A DNA stretch of 64,000 bases from the NCBI GenBank assembly GCA_964017155.1, contig OZ024857.1:32159542-32223541 (forward strand), in the 5' to 3' direction. A program made the position numbers and the translations under genes. This DNA is from Oasisia sp. SBJ-2009. Lineage: Eukaryota > Annelida > Polychaeta > Sabellida > Siboglinidae. The notes beneath the pieces were generated by a model that saw only the letters and a list, made by a program, of their open reading frames with translations, was not told the origin of the DNA and made no database searches. Shown here piece after piece: positions 36,842-48,445 of the stretch; position 1 is the first letter of the stretch; each line of letters opens with the position of its first letter.

Positions 36842-38298
36842 ATAATAATAATAATAATAATAGTAACTTCTTTTGCGCCAATATCCTCGAAAATCAAGCT
36901 CAGTGGCGCGACAAAACCAGGGGATTAATCAATCTCATAATCGAAAGCAATGCGTGAGTCGTCAACGGATGGATGGAAAAGCTAGGAGGCTAAGGAGGAT
37001 AGGCAGCATTAAAGAGATAGGTTTTTAGATGTCGGCGGAATGAAACTATATTACCTTGTGATTTAACACTGGCAGGAAGCGAATTCCACACCGTTGGTGC
37101 GGCAACCGAGAAAGCTCGGGTCCCGGCTTTCTTTTTCACCCGAGGGATGTGAAGAGGGTTACTACTGGTTGAGCGTAGCTGTCTGGAATTTCTTGTTGGA
37201 GTTAGCATTGAATTTAGATATGCTGGTTGTGTAGATGAGAGTGCTTGATAGGCTATTGTACACATTTTGAAAATGATGCGATAGTGCACAGGTAGCCAAT
37301 GCAGTGATTTTAGAAGCGGCACTGAGCGAGAAAAACGTGGAGAACGCGTGACTACCCTTGCTAAACAATTTTGGACACGCTGAAGTTTGGCTATGTCCTT
37401 GTTTGCGGTATTGTAAAGGAGGGAATTGCAGTAGTCGAGTCTGCTGCTTACTAGAGCTGTGGCGATGGTTTTAGCAACGGAAAGTGATAAAAACCGGCGG
37501 ATACGGCGAAGATCACGGATATGGTAAAAACAGCAACGGCATGTTTTCGAGATATGTTTTTTGAAATTGAAGTTTTCATCAAACGTTACTCCGAGATTTA
37601 AAACTGAGGTGGCTGGTGTGATACTCTGACTCAGAATATGTGTCGGGAAAAAGCCATTGAGTTTTGCCCGCTGCGTTGAGGTACCAATGATGAGAAATTC
37701 AGTCTTATCTGCATTTAGTTTTAATTTACTATTTTTCATCCAGAGGGAGACATCTTGGAGACAATCCCTGAGCTGGTTTAGGGAGCGACAAGTATCTGGT
37801 GTGGTCAGAGAAACATAGATTTGTGTGTCATCTGCATAAAGGTGATGATCCAGGTTATGACTCTGGATAACTGAGCTTAATGGTGTTGTGTACAGAGTGA
37901 AAAGCAACGGACCCAAAACAGAACCCTGGGGGACACCACAAGAGGTGGGCAGCATGTCTGAGAAGCAGTTACCTATTTTAATGGCTTGCCGTCTGTCAGT
38001 AAGGTATGAAGTAAACCAGCTCAAGGCTGTGCCAGATATCCCGTACCACGTTGATAAGCGTGTAATGAGAATGTCGTGGTGAATGGTGTCGAAAGCGGCG
38101 GATAGGTCAAGCAGGGTCAGTGCAGTAACTTTGCCATTATCAATGTTAAGGTTTATGTCATTGTGTACTTTTAAAAGAGCAGTTTCTGTTGAGTGAAATT
38201 GTTTGTACGCAGACTGTGATGCATTGGTTAAACCATTTATGTTGATGTGAGAAGTAAGTCGATTTGCAACAACCTTTTCGAGTATTTTGGAAATGAAA
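36842..38298 (-). mobile_element. 5'-truncated L2-like non-LTR retrotransposon, copy B
   Basis: Same element, truncation point, tail and flanks as 30241-31697. By eye only four base differences were found over 1,457 bp: ATATATG/AGATATG near 30950 and 37551, GAAGTGG/GAGGTGG near 31007 and 37608, GCCGGCT/GCCGTCT near 31388 and 37989, and GAAGCTT/GAAACTT at the 5' junction. Identical breakpoints mean it arose by duplication of the array segment, not by a second insertion. Confidence 0.93.
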
Positions 38299-38315
38299 CT
38301 TTGTAATAGTAGCAT
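36990..38315 (-). pseudogene. Reverse transcriptase fragment of L2-like ORF2, copy B
   Basis: A 441-codon open frame matching copy A with one residue difference seen: residue 108 is Arg here (LTDRRQ) and Ser in copy A (LTDSRQ). Arg looks closer to the usual family pattern at this place, so Ser in copy A may be the derived state; that is an inference. RT boxes, YADD and the C-terminal ending are all kept. As in copy A, the start codon and first five codons belong to the flanking satellite. The truncation removes endonuclease and N-terminal RT, so it is a non-autonomous relic. Confidence 0.9.
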
Positions 38316-41300
38316 AACTTCGCTATGTGTGGTTTTTGTCTCTGAAGGCGTGGTTTTACCTTTCTCGGGCGTGGTTTTATCTTTTTGGGCGTGGTTTTAC
38401 CTTTGTAGGCGTGGTTTTGCCTATGTAGGCGAGTTTTGACCTTTGTGGGCGTGGTTTTACCTTAATGGGCGTGGTATTTCCTTTGTAGTAGTGTCATTAC
38501 TTCAGCATACGTGGTTTTTATGTCTGTAGGCGTGGTGTTTCCTTTGTGTGCTTGGTTTTATCTCTGTAGGCGAGTTTATTACCTCTGAAGGTGTGTTTTG
38601 CCATTGTGGGCGTGGACTTACGTTTGTAGGAGTCCTTATAATATCTGAAGGCGTGGTTTACCTTTTTGTGCGTGGTTTTTCATCTGTAGGCGTGTGTTTA
38701 CCTTCGTAGGCGTGTTTTACTTCTGTAGGCGTGGTTTTAGCTGTGTGGGCGTGGTTATACCTTTGTAGGCATAGCGTTACCCCTGGAGGCTTGTTTTACC
38801 TTTTTGGATTGACCTTTGTATGCGTGGTTTTACCTCTGTAAGCGTAGAGTTACCTTTGTGGGAGTGGTTTTACCTTCATAGGCTTTGTTTTAACTATGTA
38901 GGCGACGTTTAACCTTTGAGGGCGTGGTTTTTATCTATATTTGCGAGGTTATTACCTCCGAAGGGGTGTGTTGCCTTTTTAGGCGTGGTGTTTCCTTTGT
39001 AGGTGTGGTTTTTACCTCTGTAAGCGTGGTTTTACCTTTGCGGGCGTGTTGTTACCTCCGTAGGCGTGGTTATAATATCTATCTGAAGGCGTGGTTTTAC
39101 CTTCATGGGCGTGGTTTTACCTTTCTATGCGTGGTTCTACCTCTGTAGGCGTGGATTTACCTTTGTGGGCGTGGTTTTACCTTTGTATGCGTGGTTTTAC
39201 CTATGTATTCGAGATTTAAACTTTGTGGGCGTGGTTTTACTTTTGTGGGCGTGGTATTTCCTTTGTAATAGTGGCATAACTTCGGTATGTGTGGTTTTTG
39301 CCTCTCTAGGCGTGGTTTTACCTTTGCGGTTTTTTTTCTTCCGTAGGCGTGGTTATGACCTCTGAAAGCGTGGTTTTACCTTTTTGGGCGTGGTTTTACC
39401 TTTTTGGATTGACCTTTGTATGCATGGTTTTACCTCTGTAAGCGTAGAGTTACCTTTGTGGGAGTGGTTTTACCTTCATAGGCGTTGTTTTAACTATGTA
39501 GGCGACGTTTAACCTTTGTGGGCGTGGTTTATATATATATATATATGCGAGGTTATTACCTCTGATGGCGTGTGATGCCTTTGTGGGCGTGGTATTTCCT
39601 TTATAGGTGTGGTTTTTACCTATGTAAGCGTAAGCGTTATTCCTTTGCGGGCGTGTTGTTACCTCCGTAGGCTTGGTTATAACATCTGACGGCGTGGTTT
39701 TACCTTTGTTCGCGTGGTTTTACCTTTGTATACGTGGTTTTACCTCTGTAGGCGTGGATTTAACTTTGTGGGCGTGGTTTTACCTTTGTTGGCGTGGTTT
39801 TGCTTTTGTGGGCGTGGTATTTTTTTGTAGTAGTGGTATAACTTCGGTATGCGTGTTTTTTTTTACCTCTGTAGGTATGGTTTTACCTTTGCAGGCGTTT
39901 TATTCTTCCATAGGTGTGGTTATAACATCTGAAGGCGTGGTTTTACCTTTCTCGAGCGTCGTTTTACCTTGGTAGGCGTGGTTTTAACTATGTTGCCGTG
40001 GTTTTACCTTTGAGGGCGTGGTTTTACCTTTGTAGGCGTGGTTTTACCTATGTACGCGAGTTTTAACCTTTGTGGGCGTGGTTTTACCTTTGTGGGCGTG
40101 GTATTTCTTTTGTGGTAGTGTCATTTCTTCAGCATGATTTTGTATGTCTGTAGGCGTGGTTTTTCCTTGGTGTGCTTGGTTTTATCTCTGTAGGCGAGTT
40201 TATTACCTCTGAAGGTGTGTTTTGCCATTGTGGGCGTGGTGTTACGTTTGTAGGCGTCCTTATAACCTCTGAAGGCGTGGTTAAACATTGTGGGCATGGT
40301 TTTTCATCTGTAGACGTGCATTTACCTTCGTAGGCGTGGTGTTACTTATGTAGGCCTGGTTTTACCTTTGTGGGCGTGGTTATACCTTTGTAGGCATGGC
40401 TTTACCCCCGGAGGCTTGTTTTTACCATTGAGGGCGTGGTTTGACATGTGTGGGCGTGGTTTTTCCTATGTATGCGTGGTTTATACCTCTGTAGGCGTAG
40501 TTTTACCTTTGCAGGCGTGTTGTGTCTGTAGGCGTGGCTATAACCTCTGAAGGCGTGGTGTTACCTTTGTAGGTGTGTTTTAACCTCCCTATGCGTGGTT
40601 ACAACTTTTGTAGGCGTGGCTTTACCTTTGTGGGCGTGGTTTTACCTTTGTAGGCGTGGTTTTACCTCTGTGGGTGTGGTTTTACCTTTGCGGGAGTGGT
40701 TTTTCCTTTATAGGCGTGGTGTTTACCTTTGTTGGCGTGGTAACACCGTTATTGGGTTTGGTTTTACCTTCGTAGGCGTGGTTTTACCTACGTAGGCGTG
40801 GTTTTACCTTTCTGGGCGTGGGTTTTCCTTTGTGGGTTTGTATATTCATCAGTAGGCGGTTATTACCTCTGAACGGGTGTTTTGCCTATGTGGGCTTGGT
40901 ATTTCATTGGTAGGTGTGGTTTTTACATCTGTAGGCGTGGTTTTACCTTTGCGGGCGTGTTTTTGCCTCCGTAGGCGTGGTTTCAACATCTGAAGGCGTG
41001 GTTTTACCTTTGTGGGCGTGGTTGTACCTTTGTAACCGTGGTTTTTCCTATACAGGCGAGGTTTATCCTTTGTGGGCGTGGTTTTACCTTTGTAGGCGTG
41101 CTCTTTCCTTTATAGTAGTGGCATTATTTCTGTATGCGTGGTTTTTATGTCTGTTTACTACCTCTGAAGGTGTGTTTTGCCATTGTGGGCGTGGTTTTAC
41201 GTTATAGGCGTCCTTGGAACCTCTGAAGGCGAGGTTTACCTTTGTGCGCGTGGTTTTTCTTCTGTAGGCATGTTTTTACCTTTGTAGGCTCTACCTATGT

Positions 41301-44300
41301 AGGCGTGGTTTTAACTTTGTGGGCGTGGGTTTTCCTTCGAAGGACTGGTGTTTTCCTCTGTAGGCGTAGTTTTACCTTTGCAGGTGTGTTGTGACATCTA
41401 TAGGCGTGGCTATGACCTCTGAAGGCGTAGTGTTTCCTTTGTGAGCGTGGTTTTACCTTTGTAGGCGTGGTTTTACCTCTGTGGGTGTAGTTTTGCTTTT
41501 GTGGGCGTGGTAATACCTTTATTGGGTTTGGTTTTACATTCCTAGGCGTGGTTTTACCTACGTAGGTGTGGTTTTACCTTTCTGGGTGTGGTTTTTCCTT
41601 TGTGGGTGTGTATATTCATCACTAGGCGGTTATTACCTCTGAAGGGGTGTTTTACCTATGTGGGCGTGGTATTTCCTTTGTAGGCGTGGTTTTTTCCTCT
41701 ATAGGCGTGGTTTCTCCTTTGGGGGCGTGTTTTTACCTCCGTAGGCGTGGCTATAACTTCCGAAGGCGTGGTTTTACCTTTGTATGCGTGGTTTTACCTC
41801 TGTAGGCGTGGATTTAACTTTGTGGGCGTGGTTTGACCTATGTATGTGTGGTTTTACCTATGTAGGCGAGGTTTATCCTTTCTGGGCGTGGTTTTACTTT
41901 TGAGGGCGTGGTATTTTTTTGTAGTAGTGGCATAACTTCGGTATGCGTGTTTTTTACCTCTGTAGGTATGGTTTTACATTTGCAGGCGCTTTATTCTTCC
42001 GTTGGCGTGGTTATAACATCTGAAGGCGTGGTTTTACCTTTCTCAGGCATGGTTTTACCTTTGAGGGCGTTGCTTTACCTTTGTGGTAGTGCCATTTCTT
42101 CAGCATATTTGGTTTTTATGTCTGTAGGCGTGGTTTTTCCTTTGTGTGCTTGGTTTTATCTCTGTAGGCGAGTTTATTACCTCTGAAGATGTGTTTTGCC
42201 ATTGTGGGCATGGTTTTTCATCTATAGGCGTGCATTTACCTTTCTGGGCGTGGTTATACCTTTGTAGGCATGGATTTTCACCTGGAGGCTTGTTTTTACC
42301 TTTGAGGGCGTGGTTTGACCTTTGTGGGCGTAGCTTGACTTGTGTGGGCGTGGTGTTTCCTTTGTATGCGTGGTTTATACCTCTGTAGGCGTTGTTTTAC
42401 CTTTGCAGGCGTGTTGTGACCTCTGTAGGCGTGGCTCTAACCTCTGAAGGCGTGGTGTTACCTTTGTAGGTGTGCTTTAACCTCCCTATGCGTGGTTACA
42501 ACCTCTGTATGCGTAGTTTTACTTTTGTGGGCGTGGTTTTACCTTTGTAGGCGTGGTTTTACCTCTGTGGGTGTGGTTTTACCTTTGCGGGAGTGGTTTT
42601 TCCTTTGTAGGCGTGGTGTTTACCTTTGTGGGCGTGGTAATACCTTTATTGGGTTTGGTTTTACCTTTGTAGGCGTGGTTTTACCTACGTAGGCGTGGTT
42701 TTACCTTTCTGGGCGTTGTTTTTCCTTTTTGGGTGTGTATATTCATCAGTAGGCGGTTATTACCTCTGAACAGGAGTTTTGCCTATGTGGGCGTGGTATT
42801 TCCTTTGTAGGTGTGGTTTTTACCTCCGTAGGCGTGGTTTCAACATCTGAAGGCGTGGTTTTACCTTTGTGGGCGTTGTTTTAACTTTGTAACCGTGGTT
42901 TTTCCTGTATAGGCGAGGTTTATCCTTTGTGGGCGTCGTTTTACCTTTGTAGGCGTGGTATTTCCTTTATAGTAGTTGCACTACTTCAGTATGCGTGGTT
43001 TTTATGTCTGTTTATTACCTCTGAAGGTGTGTTTTGCCATTGTGGGCGTGGTTTTACGTTTGTAGACGTCCATGTAACCTCTGAAGCGAGGTTTACCTTT
43101 GTGCGCGTGCTTTTACCTTTGTAGGAGTGGCTCTACCTATGTAGGCGTGGTTTTAACTTTGTGGGCGTGGGTTTTCCTTCGTAGGCGTGGTTTTTACCTC
43201 TGTAGGCGTAGTTTTACCTTTGCAGGCGAGTTGTGACATCTGTAGGCGTGGCTATAACCTCTGAAGGCGTGGTGTTACCTTTGTGGGCGTGGTTTTACCT
43301 TTGTGGGCGTGTTTTTATCTCCCTATGCGTGGTTACCTCTGTAGGCGTGGTTTTACCTTTGTGGGCGTGGTTTTACCTTTGTAGGTGTGGTTTTGCCTCT
43401 GTGGGTGTGGTTTTACCTCTGTGGGAGTGGTTTTACCTTTGTAGCCGTGGTTTTACCTCTGTGGGTGTGGTTTTGCTTTTGTGGGCGTGGTAATACCTTT
43501 ATTTGGTTTGGTTTTACCTTCCTATGCGTGATTTTACCTACGTAGGTGTGGTTTTACCTTTCTGAGCGTGGTTTTTGCTTTGTGGGCGTGTATATTCATC
43601 AGTAGGCGGTTATTACCTATGAAGGGGTGTTTTCGGTATGCGTGGTTTTACCTTTGCGGGCGTTTTGTACTTCCGTAAGCGTTGTTGCAGTGGTTTTACC
43701 TTTGTAGGCGTGGTTTTACCTATGTAGGCGAGTTTTAGCCTTTGCGGGAGTGGTTTTACCTCTGTGGGCGTGGTTTTACCTTTGTATGCGTGGTTTTACC
43801 TCTGTAGGCGTGGATTTACCTTTGTGGGCGTGGTTTTACCTTTGTATGCGTGGTATTACCTATGTAGGCGAGGTTTAACCTTTGTGGGCGTGGTATTTCC
43901 TTTGTAGTAGTGGCATGACGTCGGTATGCGATGCGTGGTTTTTACCTATGTAGGTGTGGTTTTACCTTTGTGGGCGTTTTTTTCTTCCGTAGGCGTGGTT
44001 ATAACCTCTGAAGGCGTGGTTTTCCTTTCTACGACGTGGTTTTACCTTTGTGGGCGTGGTTTTACCTTTGTTGGCGTGGTTTTTCCTATGAAGACGAGTT
44101 TGAACCTTTGGGGGCGTGGTTTTACCTTTGTGTGCGTGGTATTTCCTTTGTAGTAGTGTCATTACTTCAGCATACGTAGTTTTTATGTCTGTAGGCGTGG
44201 TTTTTCCTTTGTGTCCTTGGTTTTAACTCTGTAGTCGCGTTTATTACCTCTGATGGTGTGTTTGTCATTGTGGGCGTGGTCTTACGTTTGTAGGCGTCCA

Positions 44301-44896
44301 TATAACCTCTGAAGGCGTGGTTTGCCATTGTGGGCATGGTTTTTCATCTGTAGGCGTGTATTTACATTCGTAGGCGTGGTTTTACCTTTGTGGGCGTGGT
44401 TTTACCTTTATAGTCATGGCTTTACCCCTGGAGGCTTGTTTTCTCATTTGAGGGCGTGGTTTGACCTTTGTGGGCGTGGTTTTACCTATGTAGGCGTTGT
44501 TTTACATGTGTGGGCGTGGTTTTTTCTTTGTATGCGTCGTTTTATTTCTGTTGGCGTGGCTTTACTTTCGTGGGCATGGTTTTACCTTTGTGGGCGTGGG
44601 TTTTCTCTGTAGGCGTGGTTTTTACCTCCGTAGGCGTGGTTTTACCTTTGTGGGCGTGGTGTTTCCTTTGTATTAGTGTCATTTCTTCAGTATACGTGCT
44701 TTTTATGTCTGTAGGCGTGGTTTTTCCTTTGTGTCCTTGGTTTTATCTCTGTAGACGAGTTTATTACCTCTGAAGGTGTGTTTTGCCATTGTGGGCGTGG
44801 TCTTACGTTTGTAGGCGTCCTTATAACCTCTGAAGGCGTGGTTTGCCATTGTGGGCATGGTTTTACCTTTGTGGGCGTGGTATTTCCTTTATAGTA
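38299..44896 (+). repeat. 20-bp satellite array, block before the long L2-like element
   Basis: Satellite throughout; no gene, RNA or mobile element seen. From about 38606 to 40150 it resembles 2880-4690. From about 40360 onward it contains monomer types that are rare in the first 38 kb: CTCTGTGGGTGTGGTTTTACC, GGGAGTGGTTTTTCC and the TTATTGGGTTTGG monomer. These are shared with 52.7-54.8 kb and 57.2-58.9 kb, at an offset of about 12.3 to 12.5 kb. The block ends at ATAGTA (44891-44896) inside a landmark block. Confidence 0.95.
39530..39546. repeat. Short (TA)n tract paralogous to 4011-4089
   Basis: Seventeen bases of alternating TA between GGGCGTGGTT and GCGAGGTTATTACC. The flanks are the same as around the 79-bp tract at 4011-4089, so the two are length variants of one array position. 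Confidence 0.92.
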
Positions 44897-45292
44897 TTTT
44901 TATATTCCTTTTACAATTCGGGTGTGGTGCAGCGCTCGGTAGCGGCTCCCACGACAGCTGTCTTATTGCTACACGTTTTTGGCGTGTTTCAACTCGCTGT
45001 TCGTTTTAATATTTCACAAGTGCGTTTATGAAGGTACGGTAATTATTCCGGACATTTACATTTTACTTGAAAACGGCTACTGGTGCCAGACCGTTTAGAT
45101 TTTAAATCGACATTCGTCTATGTCTGGTTTGATAAGTGGCTGCAAACTCGTCAAGCAGAACGTTGTGGTCTATTTGGACCATTGGACCCCGGCCTGCACT
45201 TGTGCAATCGCAAATGGTACGCAGTGACGCATGTCGCACATTCAGCCCGCATTTGTGACAACAATGACGTACACAGTGAGTTTGTAACAACA
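44897..45292 (+). promoter_or_regulatory. 5' leader of the long L2-like element
   Basis: About 396 bp between the satellite junction and the probable ORF2 start. L2-like elements normally carry an internal promoter here, but no promoter motif can be pointed to. Near its end is an imperfect 29-bp tandem duplication (45255-45280 and 45284-45309) centred on ACAACAATGAC; its second copy supplies the ATG at 45293. No separate ORF1 was recognised, so the element may lack one or be truncated at the 5' end. Confidence 0.5.
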
Positions 45293-45580
45293 ATGACATC
45301 AACAGTGCGTTATTCTAGGTCACAGTTGTTGTCTGTTGACCGAAATTAAACGAGGGATACCAGATCTCGCCTGGCCGGCTGTGTAAATCTTATTCTTCGT
45401 CAACTCAGCATCTTCAAACGTTTCTCTACGAGACGTAAACACCGCGGCGGTCGTAAAATCGCAAAACAGATCGAGACAATAGTTCACTGCGCACGAATAG
45501 CGACATTGCCACAACGAAGCCGACTTAACACTTCGCAAACAAATGAAAATCTGATTACTGTTAAACTAACATCCGATTCT

Positions 45581-46252
45581 ATGAACTGCGCAAAACTTGC
45601 TCTACTTAATGCAAGATCAGTTAGGAACAAAACTGATTTTATCACTGATTACATACACGAGCATGATCTTGACATCGTCGCGCTCACAGAGACGTGGCTA
45701 ACGAACGACCAAAAAGACACAGCAAACATCAGGAAGTTAACCCCGGATGGGTATAACTTCGTCCACTTTCCTCGGTCCGACCGACAGGGTGGAGGAGTCG
45801 GCGTTTTATACAAGTCGTGTTTAACCTTGATTTTACCGCGACCATGGCACGCCTCATCATTCCAATGCCTCGAGGTGGTATTTGGAATAACATCAAGTGT
45901 CATCAGGCTGTTACTGGTGTATAGACCTCCATCCACGGGCAGACGCGGTGTTTCTTTCAAAATGTTTATGGACGAATTCACAAATCTCATGGAATTATTC
46001 GCAGCACAGTTGACTGGACTAATCATCCTGGGCGATTTTAATATTCATTATGGAAAGGCCGGAAACAAAGACTCACACATCTTCTGTGATCTTCTGCATT
46101 CTACCAACTTACAGCAGCATGTTCGTGATCCGACGCACACCATCGGCAACATTCTGGACCTTGTAATTTCACCATCCTCTTGAAGTGTTGTGACATCAGT
46201 GGAGGTGGGGTCCCTACTCACCGATCATCACGCTGTGCATTGCCTTCTCCAA
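45581..46252 (+). other. Endonuclease domain region of the long L2-like ORF2
   Basis: From MNCAKLALLNARS to LLTDHHAVHCLL. The APE-like nuclease nicks the target to prime reverse transcription. The residues expected for catalysis are still present (Asn in LLNARS, Glu in TETW, Asp and Asn in GDFN, Asp-His in TDHH). A TGA at 46181-46183 falls between the strand ending LDLVISPSS and the final TDHH segment, so the native domain would be cut before its last catalytic motif. Confidence 0.85.
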
Positions 46253-47020
46253 GCACCGAAGCCAGACCGGAAGAAGAAGCACTTCTCATATCGTAAATAT
46301 GCTGCAATTGACACTACAAAGTTCCGATCAGAACTATCACACTTGATAACAAACCCGAGTAACGACATTGAAGACCTATCGGTAGAGTACGACACTTCGT
46401 TGAAAGAACTGTTAGACCGCCACGCTCCACTGGTCACACGGCCAATTACTGTGCGGCCCAACACCCCGTGGCACACAATTGAACTGTTACACGCTAAGCG
46501 AAAGTTGAGGCAAGCGGAGCGGAAGTGGAGATTAACAAAGCTGCAAGTTCATCGAGATATCTACACTGGCCACCGTGAATCGTACAAACAAGAAATACAG
46601 TCAGTGAAAGGTAAGTTCTACGCCAACAAAATTGAAGAATGTGCACGTAACAGCAAAGCGCTATTCAAAGTGATGGACGACCTGATGAAGAGAAAAAATG
46701 CTCCAAAACTGCCACATCCTGTGTCTGGTATTGGACAAATCGCAGATGACTTTCTCGAGTATTTCACAAAGAAAGTGTTCGATATTCGCAGCCAGCTAGC
46801 ACGTAGACGCGTGCCAACAGTCAATGCTGACTATGTGCAGTTTGTAGCATCTTGCTCAGTGAGTGCGTTTTCTGGCATTACTTCAGATGGTGTTATCTCA
46901 CTAGTCATGAAATGTCCAACAAAAACAAGCGTGCTTGATCCACTTCCCACATCGCTCGTGAAAGCTAACATTGACATTCTTGCGCCGACGTTAGCTGCAA
47001 TCATCAACATGTCTCTCGAA

Positions 47021-47680
47021 TCAGGCACCGTGCCAGCCACATTTAAACATGCTGTGATTACACCATTACTCAAGAAACCAAACCTAGATCCAGATTTGAT
47101 GAACAATTACCGGCCAATATCAAATTTGTCTTTTGTTTCAAAGTTGCTGGAACGTCACGTAGCAATACAACTTCGCCACCATCTGGACAACAATGATTTA
47201 TTGGACATTTTTCAGAGTGCATACCGAAAATATCACAGCACCGAGACAGCGCTGGTGCGTATCCAGAACGACCACCTTAATTCCGTCGACAAAAAGAAAG
47301 GTGTGCTGACAGTGCTGCTCGACATGAGCGCTGCGTTTGACACAGTTGACCACTCAGTGTTAATCGGCCAGATGCGCAGCATAGGAATTGAAGGCACTGC
47401 ACTGAAATGGCTGGAATCGTACATGTCAAACCGGACTCACACAGTGCGCATTGGCAGCCACAATTCGCATAGAACGCTGATCGAATCAGGCATCCCACAA
47501 GGATCTGTGTTGGGCCCAGTCCTCTTCTCCATCTATACGCTGCCATTGGGTGCTATCTTCAGAAAGCATCAACTTTAGTACCATCTCTATGCAGATGACG
47601 CCCAACTATATGTTGACCTGAGTAGAGTGCCGGATGGAGAAACTGCCGATGCAGTCTGTCGCGTCGAACGATGCATTGAA
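47021..47680 (+). other. Reverse transcriptase core region of the long L2-like ORF2
   Basis: From SGTVPATFKHAVITPLLKK through NNYRPISN, FQSAYRKYHSTETAL, LLDMSAAFDTVDH, GIPQGSVLGPVLF and YADD to the segment after it. Both catalytic regions are intact in sequence: Asp in the AAFD box and the Asp pair of YADD. The TAG at 47576-47578 between HQL and YHLYADD separates them, so no single product would carry a whole active site without readthrough. Confidence 0.88.
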
Positions 47681-48445
47681 GAAGCGAGACTGTGGATGTC
47701 AGACCACAATCTCCTGCTCAATGAAAGCAAGACCGAAGCAATTATCATCTCGGCGCCAAATCGCAAACATCTGCAAGACGTCTCTTGTGTTAGTGTATGC
47801 GGATGTAACATTGTGCCATCACCAACCATCCGAAACCTCGGGATTATGATCGACTGTGAATTGACAATGTCGTCACAGGTGTCGCGCATGTGCAAGGCTG
47901 CGTACTACCATCTTTACGCAATCTCAAAGATAAGACACTGTCTTACTACAGAAGCGTGTAAGACAATTGTACATGCCCTAGTGATATCGCGGCTGGATTA
48001 CGGCAACGCGCTATTGTATGGCATTACGGAGGCACTCATGATCAAGTTGCAGATGGTGCAAAATTCAGCAGCGAGACTGATCGCAAGGCAGCGAAAACAC
48101 CAGCATATTACTCCGCTACTGATTAAGTTGCACTGGCTTCCGGTTCGCTGGCGTGCCCAGTATAAACTACTAGTACTTGTGTTTTCTGCCTTGCACGAGC
48201 TTGCACCCAAATACATTCAAGATCTTGTAATACCATACTCGCCGAACCGTAACCTCCGGTCAGCTGATCAGTGTCTGCTCGTGGTTCCGCGCTACAATAT
48301 GGAGGGCTACGGCAGGCAGGCTTTCTCGGTGTCTGGACCAGCGCTTTGGAACAGTTTGCCAGAAAACATTCGTCAGTCAGACACTTTAGCAAAATTCAAG
48401 GCTCTCCTCAAGACACATTTATTTAAACTAGCGTACTACCAATGA

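Larger units (their letters stand above)
31698..38298. repeat. 6,601-bp tandem duplication with retrotransposon, copy B
   Basis: Second copy of 25097-31697, made of satellite plus the truncated L2-like element. After 38298 the similarity to the start of the unit continues for about 300 bp, up to CCATTGTGGGCG near 38606. The array then switches to sequence like 2880-4600, which marks an exchange point. Confidence 0.92.
45293..48445 (+). pseudogene. L2-like ORF2 (endonuclease plus reverse transcriptase) with three in-frame stops
   Basis: All coding segments lie in one frame, 1,050 codons from the ATG at 45293 to the TGA at 48443-48445. This start is chosen because VRYSRSQLL follows eight codons later, like the N-terminus of related ORF2 proteins. 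An APE-type endonuclease is seen with LLNARS (Asn106), TETWL (Glu133), YRPP (210-213), GDFN (247-250) and TDHH (310-313). RT motifs are NNYRPISN (about 604-611), LLDMSAAFD (675-683), GIPQGSVLGP (733-742) and YADD (766-769). The C-terminus has SRLDYGNALLYG, LHWLPVRW and LLKTHLFKLAYYQ. Breaks are TAA at 45347, TGA at 46181 and TAG at 47576, the last three codons before the YADD box. No frameshift is needed, so decay is by point mutation. Confidence 0.88.

Noticed and set aside
36842..38298. Second truncated L2 as an independent insertion
   Set aside because: Identical truncation point, tail, flanks and a constant 6,601-bp offset of all neighbouring sequence show duplication instead.
44897..45292. 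A separate ORF1 protein in the long L2-like element
   Set aside because: The open stretch from 45083 lacks an ATG at its start, has no zinc-knuckle or coiled-coil pattern, and its end shares the ORF2 frame and the YSRSQLL motif.
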